Under the pieces are notes generated by a model, which saw only the letters and a list, made by a program, of their open reading frames with translations, was not told the DNA's origin and made no database searches. The position numbers and the translations under genes are program-made. Shown piece after piece: positions 55,756-64,000 of a stretch of DNA of 64,000 bases; the stretch's first letter is position 1, and each line of letters opens with the position of its first letter. Source of the DNA: Nemertoderma westbladi (taxonomy: Eukaryota; Xenacoelomorpha; Nemertodermatida; Nemertodermatidae); contig JAUCBJ010006869.1 in assembly GCA_032718475.1 (NCBI GenBank), positions 1 through 64,000 of the forward strand. Reading direction: 5' to 3'.

Positions 55756-56262
55756 CTGTTTTCCTTTTTCGACTTTATCTGACAACGATACGCCCGTTCC
55801 AATATAATATTGTACTCTCTCTGAATAAAACCTCTGTATTCGGCAGTTAATTATGGTACCCAAATAGACCCTACGTTCTAGCCAGCCTGTGGGTATCATC
55901 CTTCATTATATCTTATTTTATCCGATTTTATTTTAATGGCAAATTTGTACGTTTTACACATAGCAATTATATTGTACACCCTACACTATTAAGTACGCCC
56001 TATGAATATGTTATATCAATATGTATATATATTTTATTTTACCGGTTTGATTTTATACCGCAACTGACTTATATCGGTGCATTGGTGCCTTTACTGTTCT
56101 TACCGCCACGTTATCTATTTTCTATTCGTTCATTTGGTTCACAACTATACTAGCAGTATACAACCAGTTATACTTGCTGTTGCTATGTATATTTTTATTA
56201 TGGCCCTATCATTTTAATTATAGCCACCGGAGGCGCTAGTCCGGTAATGAAATGAAAAAAAA
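54559..56262 (+). mobile_element. 5'-truncated non-LTR retrotransposon ending in an A-rich tail
   Basis: Begins abruptly inside reverse-transcriptase motif A and ends at GTAATGAAATGAAAAAAAAAA near 56262. The 3' UTR is about 500 bp. 5' truncation with an A-rich 3' tail is typical of LINE insertion by target-primed reverse transcription. Confidence 0.8.
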
Positions 56263-56990
56263 AATGGTGTGATCGTGTTCCCATCCTAATGTCTGTCGTC
56301 TTGGCTCAGCTAAGCTTAAACAGAGCCACAGCCTACAATAGAGCTTAACCTAAATACACTTCCAGTGAGCCAAGCAGTAGTGGCGGGTTATCTCCAAAAT
56401 GCCCATGTAGGATTTCTTCGAAAAAGGACCAATTGGTTGAGTTACGAGTTACAGTGAAAAAGTATTCAAGATTAGATTTTGCTTTGAACAGGAGAAACAG
56501 ATGGAATATATAGGTCATCTAATTAATTGTTTAAAGATTAGCAAACAATACAGTGTAATTGAATTGATGAAATCCATAAATAAAACGTGGATACAAAATG
56601 TAAAATCGGGATGCAAAATATAAATTTCTGAGCTAAGAAAGGGAAATTGGATACTGTACAACTTCTCTGGATACAAGCGGTCCGTTTACCTTACAAAATG
56701 AAAAATAAACGTGCGAAATATAAAACGTCATACTCGAACGGAACGGAACTGTCCGGGGGGGGGGGGGGGGGGGGTGGGGTTTGGGGAGGGAATGTCCGGA
56801 AATCGAAGCCTTTAAAACAGTAGTGTCCTACTCGAACGGAACGGAACTGTCCGGGGGGGGGGGGAATCGAAGCCTTTTTCTATCTGCCAACATCCTGGGC
56901 TTTACTTACACTCAGCCTCTATTCACTGGCTGTGATTGACAAGCCAACTTGCCTCAGAACTTCCTTTCATGAATGCCGCAATTTATATTT
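56263..56990. repeat. Spacer with duplicated CGAACGGAACGGAACTGTCC and G-tracts
   Basis: TACTCGAACGGAACGGAACT plus GTCC and a G run occurs at 56732-56774 and again at 56828-56864, 96 bp apart. Both are followed at some distance by AATCGAAGCCTTT. No gene. Confidence 0.7.
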
Positions 56991-57054
56991 GGCCATTTTG
57001 GTCGTTTTGGCCGCCAAAATGACCAAGTTAAGGTTTATTGGGATTGGGACTGTA

Positions 57055-57420
57055 TGCTGTCGCTCTCACTCCCAGTTTTGCAGCCGTTAGCTCGAGTTTC
57101 GGTACTGATGCTAAATCTGGTGGCATCGACCTCGCTTTACTGAATGCTCGTCTGGGCGTTTGAGTCCCCTTTTGCTGTACCAAATAAAGCGCAGCACCGT
57201 ATGCTTCCAGGGATGCATCGGAGAACATATGTACAGTAGTTCCAATTCACTCATGTCTCCATCCGGGAAGTATACACTTAGTATACTGTAAGTTCCCATA
57301 TCTTCTAAGATCATGGTCCAATTCTCCCACTGTTTACTTATTTCTATCGGGATCTCCACGTCCCAGTCATCCTTGATCTTGTAAACTTTCTTGAGTACTT
57401 GCTTCCCCGTGACTAACAAA
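57055..57420 (-). pseudogene. BEL/Pao pol: RNase H proximal region
   Basis: Two overlapping minus-strand frames give FSDASLEAYGAALYL (first catalytic Asp of RNase H) and PKLELTAAKLGVRATAY, which ends exactly at the TA of the 3.9-kb insertion. Upstream in another frame are the connection-domain residues WDVEIPIEISKQWENW. At least one frameshift separates them. Confidence 0.85.
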
Positions 57421-57461
57421 GGGGATTCTAATCCTAGTGGATCCTAAATCCTCGCTATGTA

Positions 57462-58340
57462 TCACACATGCCTTGCTTGGTATGGATCCCAGCACCCTAC
57501 TGACTCAGCTGATATTCCAACTCGTCTGTCTCCTGGTTCCATTGGTTTATCCAATTTCACCTCTGGTTGTTTATCCTCTATGGTTTCCATGAATTCTCTA
57601 GAGTTCGACGGGAACTTCGTCAAGTTGCATCCTGGTTTTCTCAGGATGTCGCGAACTTCGCACCCCGTCTCAATGATCTCCTTAACGGAGTTCCCAGAAC
57701 CCATCGCGTCATCCATGTAGAACCCGCGTCGAATCATATCGATCGCCTCGACTATTGCCATCGACTATACTCCCCTTCTTTACCCTTCACTGTATCTCTT
57801 ACAGCCATGGTTGTGGTGAATGAAGACGACTTGGCCCCCATATTCTGCACCACTATCTTGTCTTGTACATTGGTATATCTGATGGTTCTTTGTCACCGTT
57901 GTACCACAGGAAGCGTTGACTATCTCTGTCCTCAGTTACCCACACTTGGTTAAACAAGCCCTCTATGTCACACGTGAAGGCGTGTTTCCCATTTCTATAT
58001 CTCAACATAACTTCTATCCCCAAATTGTAAATATTGGAGCCTTCTAGTAGGTAGTCGTTAAGAGACTTGCCGTTTGTCTTGGCAGAAGCATCAACCACCA
58101 TCCTTAGTTTGCCCTTCTTGGGATCTAGGGCCACATGAAGTGGCTGATAGTAAGTCCTCTCGGTTTCTGGTTTGTCTACTGGTAGTTCCACGGCCCACTC
58201 CCGATCTACATACTTCTTTATCGTTTTATGTATGTAATCGTTCTTCTCCGGACTCCGTCTAAGCGTTTGTTTTAACTTCTAGAGTCTCGCCTCGACCATC
58301 CTCTTGTTGTTCAGCAAGGGCAGCTTAGGCTCCTTCCATA
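57462..58340 (-). pseudogene. BEL/Pao pol: reverse transcriptase
   Basis: Minus-strand blocks in order: YVDREWAVELP, YYQPLHVALDPKKGKLRMVVDAS, HAFTCDIEGLFNQVWV (motif A Asp), RFLWYN, then the catalytic YMDD box (RRGFYMDDAMGSG) and LRKPGCNLTKFPSNSREF. This order and the LRMVVDAS / YMDD combination are specific to BEL/Pao. A stop or frameshift breaks the frame near 57850 and between 57780 and 57850. Confidence 0.9.
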
Positions 58341-58346
58341 CCATTC

Positions 58347-59111
58347 CTATGGTATGCCGCCCCCCTCACACTCCATCAACTTCCTGACGCTCTCTTGCGC
58401 CTGCTTGTCTTCTACTGAGGTCCCTACCCCTGTCTCCTTTAACCCTTCGAAATCCTGCCGTAGCAGCCTCTTGAGCTGTTCCTCCACTCCTTCATCCTCC
58501 ATTTCTCTCATTGTCCCCGCGAACATGCACCCTGAGGATTCGGATACGCTAAATGGGATCCTTGTCTTTATTGGGCCACTGAGTATCCATCCAAATGGCG
58601 TTAGAATGGCCACATGTTCTTGCTCTCTGTCGTCGCCGAAAATAGTTTGTAGCCTCTCATGGGCCGTCAGACAATCCATGCCGACTATGAGAGAGACTTT
58701 CGGGACATCTAGTTCGGGCACGGAAAAGTCAATGCCATCCAGGTACCTATATTGTTCGATCTCGATCTTTGTAGGTCGCCTGGTGTTGATGTTAATAGAC
58801 TCCATTATCTGGATGGGTTCGATGGTAGCCCCATAATCGCAGCATGGTGTTATCGCTCCTATTTCACATCGTCCCGTCCTCATTTTCATGACCTCGTCCT
58901 TGCTTGATATCGTGGTCACCACCATCCTACTTGGCTTAGTCTTCAACCCTATTCTCTCAGCCACCCAATTCTCTGTTAGCGTGAATGCTGCTCCACTATC
59001 AACTAGCATCAGTGTTGTAATCAATAGTCCATTTTCCCCTATCATTCTTACTGGTACTACTCCGAGTAGTACTGTTCCCTTCCTCTTAATTCCCGTGGTG
59101 CTCATCACCAT
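58347..59111 (-). pseudogene. BEL/Pao aspartic protease region
   Basis: A 254-residue open frame with the active-site MLVDSGAAFTLTENWVAE motif (DSG-type aspartic protease), then IVGMDCL and TPFGWILSGPI, the BEL protease-to-RT linker signature. It cleaves the Gag-Pol polyprotein in intact elements. Just upstream on the minus strand (59160-59260) a zinc-knuckle remnant, CAVGGHREDKC, marks the end of gag. Confidence 0.85.
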
Positions 59112-59149
59112 CGTTTGGCCTCCAGTTTTGACGGTCTCAGAATACTTAG

Positions 59150-60056
59150 GTGGACGTTCTTGACATTTATCCTCCCTGTGTCCTCCTACCGCACATCGAT
59201 GAGATAGTCCAAATCTCCTGATATAAGCTATTCTATCTCATTTAAGCAATGCCTGCCAATGCTTATAGTCTATGGTCTTATGTGCCCCACTTCTATGCAC
59301 TTTACATTTGTAATCGGGGTTGTAGCATTCCTTTTATAGCGCATCGTGTATTGCGTTCAGATTCATGTCGAGTGGTTTAGTGTTTTAGTTGTTTGGACTC
59401 AGCCTACTGGGGGTGTTAGCTTTATATCTACTGTTGTTATTATTTTGTCTCTGTCCCTGCCACGATGTGGTTATATTCCCAGGGCTCTGTGGACTTGTAG
59501 TCCCCTGTGTAGCCACATACGGTAGTAGCTGCCTCACTTTCGGAAGTGCATTCGCCGCACTGCATTGGAAGCGCATTGGGTTTAGGTCTGCTTTTGGTAC
59601 TTTGCCCAGACTGTCCTCACCTTAATCTCAATCCATTATTAACTCCGCTTCGTAGTTAAGGAAGTTCGACATCTCTTCCAGCCCCGGCTCCACACCCTTC
59701 TTTTCCTGAGTAGAGAAAGCAATCTTTCTCCATTTATTCCTTAACCATATCGGTAGTGCCTGCGCTATGGTTGTGATGTTATTTAAAGAATTAAGTTCGT
59801 ATGGTGCTTCTAGCATCTTTAAAACTATTAATGCTTTCTCTATCCTGGTCGCGAAAACTTTAATAATGAAGGGGTTATCTGCAAGTCTGCCTGATGTTAT
59901 TCCCCTTAAGGTTTGCCGGATGATCTTTGCCGGATGGCTAAATTCCCTATCCAGGGCTCTCCATGCTGCTGCAAAACCTCCTTCTATTCGCTGGTACTGT
60001 CTTATAATGTCATAGGCTGGCCACCCCATATAAACTTGTAAATATTTAAAAGGCAC
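59150..60056 (-). pseudogene. BEL/Pao gag region (DUF1759-like)
   Basis: The minus-strand frame 60056-59628 begins at a GTG and reads GGFAAAWRALDREFSHP, LRGITSGRL and IAQALPIWLRNKWRK, matching the capsid-like gag of BEL/Pao elements (AW..L...F..P, then PLLKGEA-like region lost). A second frame (59576-59385) has a Gln/Asn-rich linker, and the knuckle follows. An upstream in-frame stop shows the N-terminus has decayed. Confidence 0.75.
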
Positions 60057-60263
60057 TCCGCTTGGGTTAGATTCTTTGTGAGAATCTCGTTGCTATACAT
60101 CCTCCGGGAACTGTAGATATTCTTCCGGTTTGCTACCATCGAACTTGAAAGGCTCCACTGGTGGTAACTATATCCTAGTTTTATAATGCATCGATAAGTG
60201 TTGCCATTCCCATCGCTTGGACTTCCAGCGCATTCGACCGTGCGGATGTAGGCTCCCTTGGTG

Positions 60264-61012
60264 TTGACTGTTGTTCGCGCTTTTAGACCTTTAGCAGTTT
60301 AACCTGCCAAATTTAGGTGTCTTCTAGGTTATAAATCGACTTTAGCCTATAACAAGTATTTGATACACATAAAGTTACATTAGCCGAAGCCAGCCTATGC
60401 GCGATCATTCACCCACGGTTAAGGGAGACTGGATTCGGATGCTCTGACCTTATTGCGGTGTAGGCCTACTGTACTATTCGATTGATCGTTAATATATAAT
60501 CTCTGACAAATATTATTCACTTTCGGGAAATATTAACAGTTCCTTTAGGACGTGGCGCTCTAAGTATGTAAACAGAGTTATGACTTACACTAAACACAAC
60601 GGGATAGCTAATGATTTACGTATAAAGCGCATTCTTTAGGAAATGCTTTGTTACCTGTCACACTCCTGCACACTACCTCACACTGCTGCACACTGATCTG
60701 CCGACCTTAACTAAATTTGATCATATATAAGGAGATCAGCAACTGACACATGTAGGGTCTATGAAATAGCATTCAATTCACTCCAAAACCACTATAATGT
60801 AAGTCGCAATTGCTATATGTAACCGGTCTCTCTAACCTTCAGTATATCAAGAAGATTGGGGTTTTATGATTATTCATCGATATTCTCCAAATATAACAAC
60901 ATATCAATCAACTTCTAACAATTAATAACCGACAGTAAATAGCAGTAAAATAATGCGGTGAAAGGTAAGGTGAGTCTGGTATGCCAGGTATGGCAGGATA
61001 ACAGTTATACGT
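60264..61012 (-). repeat. Probable 5' LTR of the BEL/Pao element
   Basis: Homologous to 6205-6962 over its full length and placed directly upstream of gag in the minus orientation. Ends resemble TGTT...AACA. No clear tRNA primer-binding site follows at the gag side, which weakens the call. Confidence 0.55.
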
Positions 61013-61289
61013 TTCTATGATCAAAGCCGTTCTAATGTTTGGCTAAAGTCTGAAACACAGAATAATTCCACAGCCGATGTTCTGGGCTCAGGAAAAAAGG
61101 TAAACAAAGACCATAATGCATTGCGCGATTTTCCGGAGGCTTCTGTGCAAATAAAATGAAAATCGCTCTGATTGGTCGTGCCGAACAAAGAACAAAGAAA
61201 AGTTATACGTGGACATATCAGCTGATAGATGTCGTCATCTGAACTACACTGTATCAAGAGTATTTTGGCGTATTGCGGCATAAAATCGC

Positions 61290-61410
61290 TAGTTATGTCC
61301 GCTAAAGTACACATACAGAAAAATGGCCTTTTATGTCCACTAAGACACCTACACAGTAAGAAAACGGCTTTTTATGTCCGCTAAAACACCTACAGAGTAC
61401 TTTGCGGGGA
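61290..61410. repeat. ~40-bp short tandem repeat, three units
   Basis: TTATGTCC(G/A)CTAA(A/G) recurs at 61293, 61331 and 61372, each followed by ACACxTACA. Diverged units; no gene. Confidence 0.6.
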
Positions 61411-61662
61411 AAATGACTAGCTAGATCCGCAAAAGCCTTTACAACTGTGCTTCACCTCTTGGGTTCGTCGACTTTCCTTGTGTAGGATATATCATCGGGG
61501 GTAATGGTTCCCTCCATAACTCGGTGTCACATGATTTATTTGAATCTGAGGGTTTTGCAATTTTTATTTTATTTGGTTGCGTGTATTGTGGATACAGTTT
61601 ATTACACTGCCCCCCCCCCCCCCCACCCACCTGTTTTATATTCTGCACTGGGGTAGATATAA

Positions 61663-62391
61663 TTATATTGGCACCCATACACTTATCTGCAATACCCCCT
61701 CCCCCTTCCCCTGGGATATATTATATCCTTCAATATTATAGTCAAACTGGTGTGCAGGTACCAGAATATGCCTAACAGGTTTTTGCCTACTCACTGGTAT
61801 GTAAGCCACGACTTCCAGGTCCAATCCCAGCATTCGCATTACCCTAGCACCTACACTATCTCTCCCAGCATGGCCTATAGTATGTGCAGTAAGACCTACA
61901 GTATTTCCTGCAGTCTGAATGTGGTCCACCGGACCGAAGTTTAAAATTCTCGAATATTCCGAGAACTCCTCCCTGTGACTACCATATCGTCGATTGGCAG
62001 CTATGTTCTGACGGGAAATTTCCCTTCGATCCCTTCTTCTCTCATCCTCTTCATCCCGGTATACTCTATACCCCTCTCCCAGTGCATAATATATACCTCC
62101 AGGCTGTGTTTCTCTGGGGCGATGGCAATCTCCCGAAGTAAAACCCCACCGGTCCCGTCTCTCTATTTCAACTATCGATGGTTCGCTGTCCATCCTATAT
62201 CGACATCTCTGGTTGCCCATAGCAACATTTCCTTGCTTATCCCTACCATAGTCCTCGCATCCTCCACTTCCGGAATTATATCCACGTTCATGAAGTCTCA
62301 TATCGACCTCCAACACGTATTTTTGTTTTAGTTCCAGCTTCCTGACTCTCTGTAACACGTATTTTTGTTTTAGTTCCAGCTTCCTTCTCAT
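61663..62391 (-). CDS. Hypothetical protein, unidentified
   Basis: A 242-codon open frame on the minus strand. I do not recognise it. The first ~27 residues are two units of the adjacent minisatellite (RKLELKQKYVLQ). The remainder is highly charged and Gly/Arg-rich (RDRWGFTSGDCHRPRETQPG, EEDERRRDRREISRQ), then more hydrophobic (GARVMRMLGLDLEVVAYIPV, KPVRHILVPAHQFDY). The frame also stays open upstream in the satellite. No start context, splice site or domain confirms it. It could be a gag-like piece of a retroelement, a real exon, or chance. Confidence 0.3.
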   Translation of the reverse strand: MRRKLELKQKYVLQRVRKLELKQKYVLEVDMRLHERGYNSGSGGCEDYGRDKQGNVAMGNQRCRYRMDSEPSIVEIERRDRWGFTSGDCHRPRETQPGGIYYALGEGYRVYRDEEDERRRDRREISRQNIAANRRYGSHREEFSEYSRILNFGPVDHIQTAGNTVGLTAHTIGHAGRDSVGARVMRMLGLDLEVVAYIPVSRQKPVRHILVPAHQFDYNIEGYNISQGKGEGVLQISVWVPI

Positions 62392-64000
62392 TCTCTGTAC
62401 GATTTTTGTTTTAGTTCCAGCTTCCTGACTCTCTATAACACGTATTTTTGTTTTAGTTCCAGCTTCCTGACTCTCTGTAACACGTATTTTTGTTTTAGTT
62501 CCAGCTTCCTGACTCTCTGTAACACGTATTTTTGTTTTAGTTCCAGCTTCCTGACTCTCTGTAACACGTATTTTTGTTTTAGTTCCAGCTTCCTGACTCT
62601 CTGTACGATTTTTGTTTTAGTTCCAGCTTCCTGACTCTCTGTAACACGTATTTTTGTTTTAGTTCCAGCTTCCTGACTCTCTGTAACACGTATTTTTGTT
62701 TTAGTTCCAGCTTCCTGACTCTCTGTACGATTTTTGTTTTAGTTCCAGCTTCCTGAATCTCTGTAACACGTATTTTTGTTTTAGTTCCAGCTTCCTTCTC
62801 ATTCTCTGTACGATTTTTGTTTTAGTTCCAGCTTCCTGACTCTCTGTAACACGTATTTTTGTTTTAGTTCCAGCTTCCTGACTCTCTGTAACACGTATTT
62901 TTGTTTTAGTTCCAGCTTCCTTCTCACTCTCTGTACGATTTTTGTTTTAGTTCCAGCTTCCTGACTCTCTATAACACGTATTTTTGTTTTAGTTCCAGCT
63001 TCCTGACTCTCTGTAACACGTATTTTTGTTTTAGTTCCCGCTTCCTGACTCTCTATAACACGTATTTTTGTTTTAGTTCCAGCTTCCTGACTCTCTGTAA
63101 CACGTATTTTTGTTTTAGTTCCAGCTTCCTGACTCTCTGTAACACGTATTTATGTTTTGGTTCCAGCTTCCTGACTCTCTGTAACACGTATTTTTGTTTT
63201 AGTTCCAGCTTCCTGACTCTCTGTAACACGTATTTTTGTTTTAGTTCCAGCTTCCTGACTCTCTGTACGATTTTTGTTTTAGTTCCAGCTTCCTGACTCT
63301 CTGTAACACGTATTTTTGTTTTAGTTCCAGCTTCCTGACTCTCTGTAACACGTATTTTTGTTTTAGTTCCAGCTTCCTGACTCTCTGTACGATTTTTGTT
63401 TTAGTTCCAGCTTCCTGACTCTCTGTAACGCGTATTTTTGTTTTAGTTCCAGCTTCCTGAATCTCTGTAACACGTATTTTTGTTTTAGTTCCAGCTTCCT
63501 TCTCATTCTCTGTACGATTTTTGTTTTAGTTCCAGCTTCCTGACTCTCTGTAACACGTATTTTTGTTTTAGTTCCAGCTTCCTGACTCTCTGTAACACGT
63601 ATTTTTGTTTTAGTTCCAGCTTCCTTCTCATTCTCTGTACGATTTTTGTTTTAGTTCCAGCTTCCTGACTCTCTGTAACACGTATTTTTGTTTTAGTTCC
63701 AGCTTCCTGACTCTCTGTAACACGTATTTTTGTTTTAGTTCCAGCTTCCTTCTCACTCTCTGTACGATTTTTGTTTTAGTTCCAGCTTCCTGACTCTCTG
63801 TAACACGTATTTTTGTTTTAGTTCCAGCTTCCTGACTCTCTGTAACACGTATTTATGTTTTGGTTCCAGCTTCCTGACTCTCTGTAACACGTATTTTTGT
63901 TTTAGTTCCAGCTTCCTGACTCTCTGTAACACGTATTTTTGTTTTAGTTCCAGCTTCCTGACTCTCTGTACGATTTTTGTTTTAGTTCCAGCTTCCTGAC
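62310..64000. repeat. Minisatellite of 42-, 41- and 38-bp units, continuing past the window
   Basis: The core TTTTTGTTTTAGTTCCAGC plus TTCCTGACTCTCTGTA is shared. Type A (42 bp) adds ACACGTA, type B (38 bp) reads TGTACGATTTTTG, and type C (41 bp) replaces TGACTCTC with TTCTCATTCTC. Order is irregular with local A-A-B and A-A-C motifs. About 41 units lie in the window. On the minus strand 42-bp units are open in two frames, but the 38-bp units shift the frame, so continuous coding through the array is not possible. Confidence 0.92.

Larger units (their letters stand above)
53131..57052. mobile_element. Tc1/mariner-like TIR element (3,922 bp), non-autonomous, inserted in BEL pol
   Basis: The ends are inverted: CAGTCCCAATCCCAATAAAC at 53131-53150 is exactly complementary to 57033-57052, and similarity continues to about 58 bp with four mismatches, including GGCGGCCAAAA and GACCAAAAT. 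TA flanks each end (53129-53130 and 57053-57054), giving the classic TA-CAGT...ACTG-TA signature of Tc1/mariner insertions. No DDE transposase is seen. The interior is filled with other repeats: a 22-bp tandem array, a foldback, a truncated LINE and a G-tract duplication. Confidence 0.85.
52813..61012 (-). mobile_element. BEL/Pao LTR retrotransposon, degenerate, split by a 3.9-kb insertion
   Basis: On the minus strand, from high to low coordinate: candidate LTR (60264-61012), leader, gag (about 59628-60056 with further pieces to 59150), aspartic protease (58347-59111), reverse transcriptase (57462-58340), RNase H (57055-57420, then 52813-53130). Frameshifts and stops separate most blocks. No env-like ORF, integrase or second LTR is present in the window. 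Confidence 0.85.

Noticed and set aside
61021-61314. 97-codon minus-strand ORF next to the BEL LTR
   Set aside because: No recognisable motif, and it overlaps low-complexity tandem text.

Overview
This is a window of a metazoan (invertebrate) nuclear genome. The genes are animal genes: a C8-type tetraspanin, the SNARE VAMP4, mitochondrial arginyl-tRNA synthetase (RARS2), adenylate kinase 2 (AK2) and a RIIa/IQ protein of the sperm/cilium type. Between them lie non-LTR retrotransposons, a BEL/Pao LTR retrotransposon, TIR-bounded DNA elements, foldback elements and long minisatellites. I cannot name the species or phylum. Four of the five host genes read as a single uninterrupted exon, although their vertebrate orthologues have many introns.

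Layout. 1-6.2 kb: an apparently intact CR1/Jockey-group non-LTR retrotransposon with ORF1 and ORF2, preceded by two 288-bp direct repeats. 6.2-7.0 kb: a repeat matching 60.26-61.01 kb, probably a BEL LTR. 7-11.9 kb: decayed repeats, a LINE relic, and a 1149-bp TIR element with an 8-bp target duplication, packed with CTACGCGTAG palindromes. 11.96-12.81 kb: tetraspanin. 13-21.8 kb: hairpins, LINE relics and interspersed repeats. 21.9-22.3 kb (minus): VAMP4. 22.6-28.8 kb: a Russian-doll cluster of repeats, the innermost being a 2.65-kb TIR element whose ORF carries a 48-bp coding minisatellite. 31.0-32.8 kb: RARS2. 33.8-45.8 kb: AK2 in two exons separated by an 11,237-bp intron. 48.9-51.1 kb: the RIIa/IQ protein. 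52.8-61.0 kb (minus): a BEL/Pao element split by a 3.9-kb TA-flanked TIR element that itself holds a truncated LINE and a foldback. 61.6-64 kb: an unidentified ORF and a 38-42-bp minisatellite running off the window.

The most striking object is the AK2 intron. Nearly all of it is a 23-bp satellite of roughly 480 units, and each unit is a copy of the intron's own 3' splice junction (TTCTAG followed by GTTTGCCAT). The real acceptor is simply the last unit of the array: its first codons (V-C-H-L) are the conserved AK2 residues. The satellite therefore appears to have grown out of a splice site and presents hundreds of decoy acceptors.

The host genes do not form an operon-like unit. AK2 and RARS2 act in mitochondria, tetraspanin and VAMP4 in membrane trafficking, and the RIIa/IQ protein probably in cilia or sperm.
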